The notes beneath the pieces were generated by a model. The model saw nothing but the letters and a program-made list of their open reading frames with translations, made no database searches and was not told the origin of the DNA. The translations under genes and the position numbers were made by a program. A stretch of 38,908 nt of DNA from Candidatus Doudnabacteria bacterium (GTDB taxonomy: Bacteria; Patescibacteriota; JABMPQ01; JAGQLO01), in contig JAGQLO010000010.1 of the NCBI GenBank assembly GCA_020429185.1, forward strand, positions 1 through 38,908, read 5' to 3'. Every line of letters begins with the position of its first letter. Positions within the stretch are counted from its first letter, which is position 1. Of this stretch, positions 31,154 to 37,588 are shown piece by piece.

Positions 31154-32425
31154 CTAGAACGTCAAAACATCCATGACAGGAGCTGGATCTCGATACGGTC
31201 CAATCACAGCTAAGTTCATTTTTTCGTTCACGAATACGTCCTTTGCAACGCGCTGTACATCAGCTGCCGTGACAGCATCAATCTTGGCAAACTTCTCTTC
31301 AAGAAGCTCAACTTCATGTTCCAGAATTTCCTGCTCACCAACAAAGAAGGCAATTTCATCAGACTTTTCGAGACCAAGCTGCGAACGTCCCTTAATATAC
31401 TCCTTCGCCTTTTTCAGCTCTTTCGCGGGCACTTCTTCAGCAACAAGGCCTTCACACTCTTTCAAAATAGCGATCAACGCATCCTGCAACTTCGTCACTT
31501 CCACTCCGGCACTCACCTCTATGTATCCTGTTTCGGTCATCGATTCCGCTTCCGCTCGAATGTAATACGCCAATCCCATCTGTTCACGCACCGTTCCAAA
31601 GAGTCGTGAGCTCATGCCTCCACCAAGAATCGCCGAGAGCACGACATGCGCAGCACGATCCTTGTGCTTTCGTGCTACACCTCGAAACGCCAACGCCAAA
31701 TGCGCCTGATCCGTTTCTTTGTAGTGCAACAACAGACCAGGCTCTGTCTGCGTTTCCGTGGCAGGCATCATGGCAATCTGTGCCTCACCCTCTGGCATAT
31801 CGGCAAAATGCTCGTCGACCAACGCCTCCACACGTTCTTTCGTAATGTTTCCAACGAGTACAACAACCATGTTCTTGCTCACGTATTGCTTCGCAAGATA
31901 GTCACGGAAATCTTCTGCCTTCACAGACATAATGGTCTCTTCCGATCCAATAATCAGTCGTCCTGCCGGCTGATTTGGATACAGTTCATTTTCAAGCAGT
32001 TCAGGAACATAGCGCATTGGAGAGTCTTGATACATACGCATCTCCTCAATGATCACTCCACGCTCTCGATTGATCTCTCGTGGGTCTAAATTCGAGTGCA
32101 ACAAAATGTCACCGATCACATCAACTGCTAGCTCTGCATGTCGATCAGCCACCTTTGCGTAGTACCCAGTGTATTCCTTTCCTGTGAACGCATTAAACTC
32201 ACCTCCCACTTCATCAAGCGCTTCCGCCACATGTTGTGCCGTCGGTCGCTTTTCCGTCCCTTTAAAGAACATGTGTTCAAGAAAGTGAGAAATACCAGCG
32301 ATCTCGTCCGTTTCATATTTTGAACCTGTCTTGCAGAGCGAAAGGACAGTCACAGTGTCCATATCCGGATAGGGCACATGCACTACACGAAGTCCGTCTT
32401 TGCGTGTCCAGGAATCGATGTTCAT
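31154..32425 (-). CDS. M16-family zinc peptidase
   Basis: This 423-residue protein is an M16 (processing-peptidase-like) metalloprotease. The inverted zinc motif HFLEH (47-51) lies in AGISHFLEHMFFKGT, with the downstream Glu in RERGVIIEEMRMY. The C-terminal half has the substrate-binding signature SSRLFGTVREQMGLAYYIRAE. Both halves of the 45-kDa form are present. No signal peptide is seen, so it is probably cytoplasmic. The family degrades peptides or processes proteins; the substrate is unknown. The start MNIDSWTRKDGLRVV is conserved in type. No clear terminator precedes the AI-2E gene, though a 7-bp hairpin (GAATACA/TGTATTC) lies after the stop. Confidence 0.93.
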   Translation of the reverse strand: MNIDSWTRKDGLRVVHVPYPDMDTVTVLSLCKTGSKYETDEIAGISHFLEHMFFKGTEKRPTAQHVAEALDEVGGEFNAFTGKEYTGYYAKVADRHAELAVDVIGDILLHSNLDPREINRERGVIIEEMRMYQDSPMRYVPELLENELYPNQPAGRLIIGSEETIMSVKAEDFRDYLAKQYVSKNMVVVLVGNITKERVEALVDEHFADMPEGEAQIAMMPATETQTEPGLLLHYKETDQAHLALAFRGVARKHKDRAAHVVLSAILGGGMSSRLFGTVREQMGLAYYIRAEAESMTETGYIEVSAGVEVTKLQDALIAILKECEGLVAEEVPAKELKKAKEYIKGRSQLGLEKSDEIAFFVGEQEILEHEVELLEEKFAKIDAVTAADVQRVAKDVFVNEKMNLAVIGPYRDPAPVMDVLTF

Positions 32426-32537
32426 ATCGTCGTCTAAAATCGCTAAATCATCCGCGTGACAGACAGTACCGTGAGATCATCCCCAAATCAAGGCAAGAAA
32501 AAAGCCCTCAAGACGCTTACAGAAGCAATCAAGAAGA

Positions 32538-33602
32538 CTAGGAGTCTGTGCGTTCGGCAGCAACGTCGGAGTCCGACTCAGGGCCTGGGAGCTCGTGCTC
32601 GAGTTGCAGCGGATCAGCTGAGTGATCCTCGTCTTCGATGGCAGGAATATCCTCCTCGAGCTGCGCCGACTCAGGACCATGTGCGAACGCCCAGAGCTCC
32701 TGAAGACGCTCGTGCAACTCCCACGCCAGATAGGTCGCACAGCTCTCTTGAACCCGAGACGGATCGATCTCCCCCGAATCAACCAGGCGATTGAAGGCAT
32801 CGGCATCTCGAAACGGGTTCTCGCCTCGAGTCAGATTGAGCAGCGAGAACGCAACCTTGGCCAGCGAGCCCGCCAGCCGAAGCGCCTCAGCCGAGCGCGA
32901 AATTGCCACATTGCGCTGCTGCTCAGCGTCGTGCTGGCGATCAAGTGCCCTACGAGCCAACAACTCCAGCTCCGTACACTCTTCACGCAACGACCGACCT
33001 TCATCCAACATCGCGAGGAGGAATCCCTCAACGCTATCTGGAAAATACTCGGCAAGCACCGACACGATGCCCGCCTCTTCCACGACTCCTTCCGGAGCCC
33101 GGATCAATAGGTCGAGTCGTTCAGCCACATCCGACGGTCCGCTTCGAGACGGAACGTGAGCAGAAGTGGTACGCACAGCAAGCGGTTGATCGACTTGAAC
33201 ATTGGCCGAAGAGACAGCTGGAACGACCCCCTGTTCCTGAGTCTCCAACGGCGGAAATGTCTCATCTGCCGACAGTCCTCTCTGCCAACGACCCTGCCAA
33301 CTCCGAAGCATCAACAGCCCCAAGAGCAACAACGTCGCCACATACATTACCAACGCAACCGACCTCACGTTGAACGCATGCAGAATCAGGCCAGCGAGCA
33401 GCAAGCACAAGCCCAGCAACACCGGCGTAGCCGGGTGACGACGCAGAGCGCGCCACAACCGCACGTCAACCGGCGGCTCGGATTCTCGCAAACTGGGCTG
33501 TGCCAGCACAAACGCGTCGACTCCCCTCGGGGCTCGCGACCCCGCTTGCCCCGACGAAACCGCCGGGGGCTCGTTTAACGGATCCCATTCATACCCGGGC
33601 AT
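32538..33602 (-). CDS. Membrane-anchored coiled-coil protein of unknown function
   Basis: This 354-residue protein has about 60 polar residues, then two hydrophobic segments (TPVLLGLCLLLAGLILHAF and VALVMYVATLLLLGLLML) separated by a few residues. A long cytoplasmic part follows, rich in Glu, Arg and Leu with likely coiled-coil stretches (LREECTELELLARRALDRQHDAEQQRN), and then a very acidic tail. I recognise no family. AGGAG lies 6 nt before the ATG at 33602; in-frame ATGs upstream have poorer spacing. G+C is high (44 of 60 in 33421-33480) compared with the flanking genes. It is a single-gene unit; a small AGACT/AGTCT hairpin spans its TAG stop and a T6 run lies about 45 bp further on. Confidence 0.72.
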   Translation of the reverse strand: MPGYEWDPLNEPPAVSSGQAGSRAPRGVDAFVLAQPSLRESEPPVDVRLWRALRRHPATPVLLGLCLLLAGLILHAFNVRSVALVMYVATLLLLGLLMLRSWQGRWQRGLSADETFPPLETQEQGVVPAVSSANVQVDQPLAVRTTSAHVPSRSGPSDVAERLDLLIRAPEGVVEEAGIVSVLAEYFPDSVEGFLLAMLDEGRSLREECTELELLARRALDRQHDAEQQRNVAISRSAEALRLAGSLAKVAFSLLNLTRGENPFRDADAFNRLVDSGEIDPSRVQESCATYLAWELHERLQELWAFAHGPESAQLEEDIPAIEDEDHSADPLQLEHELPGPESDSDVAAERTDS

Positions 33603-33729
33603 CCCCATCTCCTTGCCAAAGCGGCGCACACGTTCAAAAACTGGAACAAGTTCCCTCCTCGCAAAGCCGCGAAGAGCACTCTAAAACACGCACAATGAGA
33701 TAAAGAACAAACACTCACACGAACGTGCA

Positions 33730-33758
33730 AGCGTAGACGGATGCAGCAAATTTGTCAC
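33730..33758 (-). promoter_or_regulatory. Promoter of the coiled-coil protein gene
   Basis: Minus strand: GTGACA, 17 bp, TACGCT, in the 195-bp gap between this gene and the polytopic membrane gene. The leader would be about 120 nt. The rest of the gap shows no gene. Confidence 0.5.
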
Positions 33759-33797
33759 GCTCCTCGCAAGTGGTTCGCACCACTCAAGCGTACGCGC

Positions 33798-34571
33798 CTA
33801 AAGGTTGTTGCCAAGAATCATCACAGCCAACGCCCCCACAACTGAAAGCAACAATGCTCCAACAGTCGCATTTCCCCAAGCATCCCATGCCCGTTCAACC
33901 TCCTGCTGTCCCGAGTCAGATGCACGACGTCTGAGTGTGAAATACCACGTGAGAGCTCCGTACAATACCTGAACCACAATCGCCACGAACGGCCACAACA
34001 ACGAAGTACCAGAGCGTACCTCAGCCAGCTGGACAAAGAACGGCACACTCGCCGTCCATGCAAACCCAATCAAGACAAGTGCAAACACAAGCCCACCAAG
34101 AAATGCTTTCCATGATCGAGAAGGAATGCCAAACAGGCTCGGACGCACCAGCACCAGCACAAGCGTCCCTAGCCAAAACAGCACAAGCGAAAGAAGTGAG
34201 GCATGAAAAAGAGCGTATACTCCTGTAAGAAGCGAGTCCCTCCCCGTGATAACCACCGCAAGAAGCGGGAGCAAGAAAGAAACAAGAGCGAGCAATCCGT
34301 TCCAAAATCTCGTTGGAAACAAATACACTCCCAATCCAACAAAGAAGATCACAAACAGCGGACCCAAGAAATACAAACTCACGAAAAAGAACGTACTTGT
34401 TCCCTCCGATCCGGCGATCAACGGTTCATGTTGCACCACGTACACAGCAACCGGCAACACAAGTGTTGCCGCCATCAAATAGAGCCCCTTCACAATTCCA
34501 TGCGAGATCATTGCCAACGTAGTTGTGGGCACACGTAACTCTCGTGTGTTCGATGTAGTCGTGTCACGCAT
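33798..34571 (-). CDS. Polytopic membrane protein of unknown function
   Basis: This 257-residue protein has about seven or eight hydrophobic segments spread over nearly its whole length (for example GLYLMAATLVLPVAVYVV, FFVSLYFLGPLFVIFFVGLG, LLALVSFLLPLLAVVI and a C-terminal TVGALLLSVVGALAVMIL) and a basic loop (TLRRRASDSGQQE). No conserved catalytic or transport motif is recognised. The ATG at 34571 is 11 nt after the stop of the M24 peptidase gene, so it is cotranscribed with it and probably with glyS. An in-frame GTG two codons upstream is the alternative start. Confidence 0.75.
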   Translation of the reverse strand: MRDTTTSNTRELRVPTTTLAMISHGIVKGLYLMAATLVLPVAVYVVQHEPLIAGSEGTSTFFFVSLYFLGPLFVIFFVGLGVYLFPTRFWNGLLALVSFLLPLLAVVITGRDSLLTGVYALFHASLLSLVLFWLGTLVLVLVRPSLFGIPSRSWKAFLGGLVFALVLIGFAWTASVPFFVQLAEVRSGTSLLWPFVAIVVQVLYGALTWYFTLRRRASDSGQQEVERAWDAWGNATVGALLLSVVGALAVMILGNNL

Positions 34572-34582
34572 AGACACACAGG

Positions 34583-35662
34583 TTAGCGTAGTAGAAACGG
34601 CTCTGGACGAATCGGTGTACGTGTCAGCACACGACTTCCTGATGCTGTGACAAGCAACATATCTTCTATCCGCACCCCAAACTTCTTCGGTACATAGACA
34701 CCCGGTTCAACCGTCACAATCATACCGCGCTGCAATACATGTGGAGAGTCATTCGACACAGTTGGGTACTCATGGATTTCCAGTCCAACCCCATGCCCTG
34801 TTGCATGCGTAAACAAGTCTTCAAGATCTCTCTCTCGCAACACACGACGACACACCTCATCCACTTGCCCAGCTTCAATACCTGCGGAAACAGTCTTCAC
34901 TCCCGCAGCCTGAGATTGCACTACAGCCTCCCAAGCCGCGCGCTGCTCTTGTGTGGCACGATCTGGCAAGAAGGTGCGACTCATATCGGAATGAGCACCA
35001 TTGTACACCGCTCCCATATCAACCAATACAAGATCAGTTTTTCGCAGCGTCCGCGCACGAGACACAACATGGTGTGGTGTCGCTGCCTGCTCAGAAAAGG
35101 CCACGATCGTATCAAATGCAGGACGCTCGGCTCCTCGCTCGTACATTTCGTTATCGATCAACCGCGCCACCTGCGCCTCCGTCATTCCAACAGCTGCCTT
35201 GCGCCGAGCCACAGCCAACGCTTCGTCCGCAATCGTTGCCGCTCGTTCATGATCACGTATTTCGGCTTCGGATTTCAGCGCACGTGAATCACGCAACAAT
35301 GCTGCAATAGGACGCACGCGAGTGCCCGTTCCACGAAATAGGGAACGTACCGCCTCCAATTGCACAATTGTTGTGGTCTCACTGGCGATGGCAACGACCA
35401 TTCCCTTCGTCAGTTTCGATCGCAAATAGGTTGCAAAGTTCTGAAGAGGCTGAACAGCAAGATCTGGATCCCGCACCGGAACACCACGTGCATCCTCAAA
35501 CCACACGACTCGTTTCCGCGTAATCAACACACGATCCGCCTCCGCCTCTCGCCCAAGTACATGGCGAATAGCAAGCGGTTCCAACAATAACACCGCGTCC
35601 ACACCCTCCTCTTTGAGTCGCAAACGCAACGCTCGAAGGCGTTCGTGAAAGACAATCTTCAT
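34583..35662 (-). CDS. M24-family aminopeptidase (Xaa-Pro peptidase-like)
   Basis: This 359-residue protein has the two-domain build of aminopeptidase P/prolidase: an N-terminal creatinase-like domain (about 1-125) and the pita-bread catalytic domain. The five metal ligands are visible in order: Asp in LVLVDMGAVYNG, Asp in AHSDMSRTF, His in HATGHGVGLEIHEYP, Glu in VTVEPGVYVP and Glu in VRIEDMLLV. It removes N-terminal residues before Pro, or cleaves X-Pro dipeptides. There is no signal peptide. It starts 11 nt after glyS in the same direction, so glyS, this gene and the membrane gene probably form one unit. Confidence 0.93.
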   Translation of the reverse strand: MKIVFHERLRALRLRLKEEGVDAVLLLEPLAIRHVLGREAEADRVLITRKRVVWFEDARGVPVRDPDLAVQPLQNFATYLRSKLTKGMVVAIASETTTIVQLEAVRSLFRGTGTRVRPIAALLRDSRALKSEAEIRDHERAATIADEALAVARRKAAVGMTEAQVARLIDNEMYERGAERPAFDTIVAFSEQAATPHHVVSRARTLRKTDLVLVDMGAVYNGAHSDMSRTFLPDRATQEQRAAWEAVVQSQAAGVKTVSAGIEAGQVDEVCRRVLRERDLEDLFTHATGHGVGLEIHEYPTVSNDSPHVLQRGMIVTVEPGVYVPKKFGVRIEDMLLVTASGSRVLTRTPIRPEPFLLR

Positions 35663-35673
35663 ACTGCCATCAA

Positions 35674-37053
35674 CTACTCAAACTTCGCAGAAAGATACGC
35701 TGCAAGCTCTTCAATCTTCACGCGTTCTTGCTGCATCGTGTCGCGGTCTCGAACCGTCACCGCATCATCTTCAAGCGAATCAAAGTCGATTGTCACACAG
35801 AACGGCGTTCCAATCTCGTCTTGGCGACGATAGCGCTTACCAATCGACTGTGTTTCGTCGAACTGTACACGCAACGAGGTACCCTTGAGCAATCCCTCAA
35901 AGACTTCCATGGATTTCTCTGTAATTGGATCTTTCTTACTCAATGGCAACACAGCTACCTGCACTGGAGCGATTGCTGGTTTAAATCGCGCCACCAATCG
36001 CGTCTCACCACCTTCGAGTGTTTCTTCATCGAGTGCCTCCGACATCACAGCAAGAGTGAGACGACCTACACCACCAGATGTTTCGACAATGCGTGGAATG
36101 TAGTGCTCGTTTGCTTCTTGATCGAAAAATGTCTGCTTGTTTCCAGAGTACTCAGAGTGACGCGACAGATCCCAGTCGCCACGATTGTGAATACCCTCAA
36201 GCTCCTTCCATCCAAATGGAAACTGGAACTGCACATCCTCAGCAGCGGTTGCGTAGTGCGCGCGTTCTTCTGGAGAATGTTCGTGATAGCGCGTGTTCTC
36301 TTCCGAAAGACCGATCACTTCACGTAGCCACTGCATGCGGCGCTCTCGCCAGAACGCGTACTGTTCGTCAGCCATCTTCTCATCGCGCACAAAGAACTGC
36401 ATTTCCATCTGCTCAAACTCCCGCACACGGAACAAGAAGTTGCGTGGCGTAATCTCATTTCGGAACGCCTTTCCAATTTGCGCAATCCCGAATGGTGGCT
36501 GCAGGCGCATCGCCTCAGCTGTACGAAGCGCATTCACGTAAATACCCTGTGCTGTTTCACCACGAAGCCACACCGTTTCTTTCTCTCCTTCAATAACACC
36601 CATCTCTGCACCCACAAGAAGATTAAAGGTGCGCGGTTCACCCATCGCATCCTTACCACAGTTCGGACACTTCACACCGGCTTCTTTCAGCGCAGCTCCA
36701 AGCTGCTCCATGTCCATATCGTCTGCGTTCTTGTCGGTCGCATCTTCATAGAGATGGTCTGCACGGAATCGCTTCTTACACGCACCACAATCAACAAGCG
36801 GATCAGTGAATGCTTCTGTATGACCAGACGCGTCCCACACCTTTGGATGCATTAAAATCTGCGCATCAAGCCCCACAATGTTTGGTCGTGTGTCGACCAT
36901 TTCACGCCACCACAAGCGCTTGATCGCATTCTGTAATTCAACGCCAAGCGGTCCCATGTCATACACAGCCGCAAATCCGTCATAGATTTCGGACGAAGGG
37001 AACACAAAGCCGCGTCGCAACGCCCAGTTCGTGATTGTTTCTAAAGATTGCAT
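35674..37053 (-). CDS. glyS: Glycyl-tRNA synthetase (single-chain type)
   Basis: Class II synthetase of the eukaryote/archaeal-like dimeric type rather than the alpha2beta2 form. The 459-residue protein starts MQSLETITNWALRRGFVFPSSEIYDG. Zinc-type Cys pairs are present (CGACKKRFRADH, CPNCGKDAMGEPRTFNL), then motif 2 and motif 3 regions (LRGETAQGIYVN, AFRNEITPRNFLFRVREFEQMEMQFF, SGGVGRLTLAVMSEAL) and the anticodon-binding domain (VAVLPLSKKD). The ATG at 37053 is preceded by a full promoter with 6-nt spacing; in-frame codons further upstream lie inside the promoter and a terminator. It heads a likely glyS-peptidase-membrane protein operon. Confidence 0.96.
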   Translation of the reverse strand: MQSLETITNWALRRGFVFPSSEIYDGFAAVYDMGPLGVELQNAIKRLWWREMVDTRPNIVGLDAQILMHPKVWDASGHTEAFTDPLVDCGACKKRFRADHLYEDATDKNADDMDMEQLGAALKEAGVKCPNCGKDAMGEPRTFNLLVGAEMGVIEGEKETVWLRGETAQGIYVNALRTAEAMRLQPPFGIAQIGKAFRNEITPRNFLFRVREFEQMEMQFFVRDEKMADEQYAFWRERRMQWLREVIGLSEENTRYHEHSPEERAHYATAAEDVQFQFPFGWKELEGIHNRGDWDLSRHSEYSGNKQTFFDQEANEHYIPRIVETSGGVGRLTLAVMSEALDEETLEGGETRLVARFKPAIAPVQVAVLPLSKKDPITEKSMEVFEGLLKGTSLRVQFDETQSIGKRYRRQDEIGTPFCVTIDFDSLEDDAVTVRDRDTMQQERVKIEELAAYLSAKFE

Positions 37054-37059
37054 ACACAG

Positions 37060-37088
37060 AGAGTACGAAACCACGCATACAGAAGCAA
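37060..37088 (-). promoter_or_regulatory. glyS promoter, predicted leaderless
   Basis: Minus strand: TTGCTT, 17 bp, TACTCT, then 6 nt and the ATG at 37053. It starts directly after the terminator of the upstream RNA. Confidence 0.65.
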
Positions 37089-37090
37089 GT

Positions 37091-37117
37091 AAAAGGCCGT
37101 CCCCTGTGGGACGGCCT
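37091..37117 (-). terminator. Terminator of the candidate RNA upstream of glyS
   Basis: Minus strand: a 10-bp stem (AGGCCGTCCC class, loop of 4) followed by TTTTACTT. A second hairpin (CACCTC/GAGGTG, 37120-37136) lies immediately upstream of it. Confidence 0.8.
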
Positions 37118-37197
37118 GGCACCTCGGGCTGAGGTGAAGATGGTTTATGGGTCAAATTCGAGACCCTCAGTCTAATTGGAATGAAGAGTAATTTGGG

Positions 37198-37380
37198 CTA
37201 CGCCCGTAAGAAAACGGTACCTGTGCGACAATGAACCGCACGAATCGGGAAGCCGGAGCGAACAATCGTTCTATCTCGCAACATAGGCGTTCCGTAAAGT
37301 AGTAACAGAGCAACCTTTTGTCCTGCGCCCGACCAAGGCGTTGAAGGAAGAAAAGGGCTCTCCGTAAACAGCGAGGACAT
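37198..37380 (-). CDS. Possible small protein, 60 residues (doubtful)
   Basis: An ATG-started frame begins MSSLFTESPFLPSTPWSGAG and ends at a TAG inside a small hairpin. GAGAGG precedes the ATG by only 3 nt, and both lie within the long hairpin at 37356-37404, the ATG in its loop. No family is recognised and there is no membrane segment beyond a short VALLLLYG. It may be a shadow of a structured RNA, or a real small protein whose start is masked. Confidence 0.2.
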   Translation of the reverse strand: MSSLFTESPFLPSTPWSGAGQKVALLLLYGTPMLRDRTIVRSGFPIRAVHCRTGTVFLRA

Positions 37381-37404
37381 GTTCCTCTCGGTTTACGAAG
37401 AGCC
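37356..37404. repeat. Long hairpin with a start codon in its loop
   Basis: GGCTCT/AGAGCC, CGTAAAC/GTTTACG and GCGAGGA/TCCTCTC stack into a stem of about 19-20 pairs with three mismatches and a 5-nt loop. On the minus strand the loop reads ACATG and is followed by CTTTTCTTCC, so it could also act as an early terminator. Confidence 0.6.
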
Positions 37405-37473
37405 TTCTTCGTTCTCTTTCATTCTTCCGTTTCTACCGTTCGGTGGACCGAGGAGAAAACCTTTTCTACACGA

Positions 37474-37502
37474 AGAATAGCACAAGCAGGCAACTCATCC
37501 AA
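37474..37502 (-). promoter_or_regulatory. Promoter of the candidate RNA
   Basis: Minus strand: TTGGAT, 17 bp, TATTCT. No gene start lies within the following 80 nt, which supports an RNA or a leader. Confidence 0.55.
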
Positions 37503-37520
37503 ATGGCTCAATGAAGCGAA

Positions 37521-37563
37521 ATAAACACAAAACGCGAGTGAGAGTGGATAACTCACTCGCGTT
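37521..37563 (-). terminator. Terminator of the surface-protein gene
   Basis: Minus strand: a perfect 12-bp stem (AACGCGAGTGAG/CTCACTCGCGTT) with a 9-nt loop, followed by TTGTGTTTATTT. It starts about 25 bp after the stop of the surface-protein gene. Confidence 0.85.
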
Positions 37564-37588
37564 ACTGAGTCTCTTCTCTCTTCGACTG

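Larger units (their letters stand above)
37091..37467 (-). ncRNA. Candidate structured RNA of about 380 nt, unassigned
   Basis: A promoter (37474-37502) and a terminator (37091-37117) on the minus strand bound about 380 nt with no convincing gene. The interval is full of hairpins: a roughly 20-bp imperfect stem at 37356-37404, GTGCG/CGCAC (37223-37241), GGGC/GCCC (37195-37205), a T-arm-like GGGTC/GACCC with CGAA in the loop (37149-37166), and CACCTC/GAGGTG. Size and structure suggest a stable RNA, but I could not find the tmRNA tag or CCA-ended tRNA-like domain, the RNase P core, the SRP tetraloop region or the 6S layout. A 60-codon reading frame (37198-37380) overlaps it. Confidence 0.45.

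Noticed and set aside
37091-37200. T-box leader for glyS
   Set aside because: A terminator lies just before glyS, and GAGGTGCCAGG slightly recalls the T-box. The conserved AGGGTGGNACCGCG antiterminator element is missing and glyS has its own promoter downstream of the terminator.
37091-37467. tmRNA or RNase P RNA
   Set aside because: A T-arm-like hairpin is present, but the tRNA-like ends with CCA, a tag frame ending in Ala-Ala, and the RNase P core GAGGAAAGTCC were not found.
37543-37551. DnaA box in a hairpin loop (TTATCCACT on the minus strand)
   Set aside because: It is a single 8-of-9 match with no cluster, no AT-rich unwinding region and no dnaA nearby. It is explained as the loop of a terminator.
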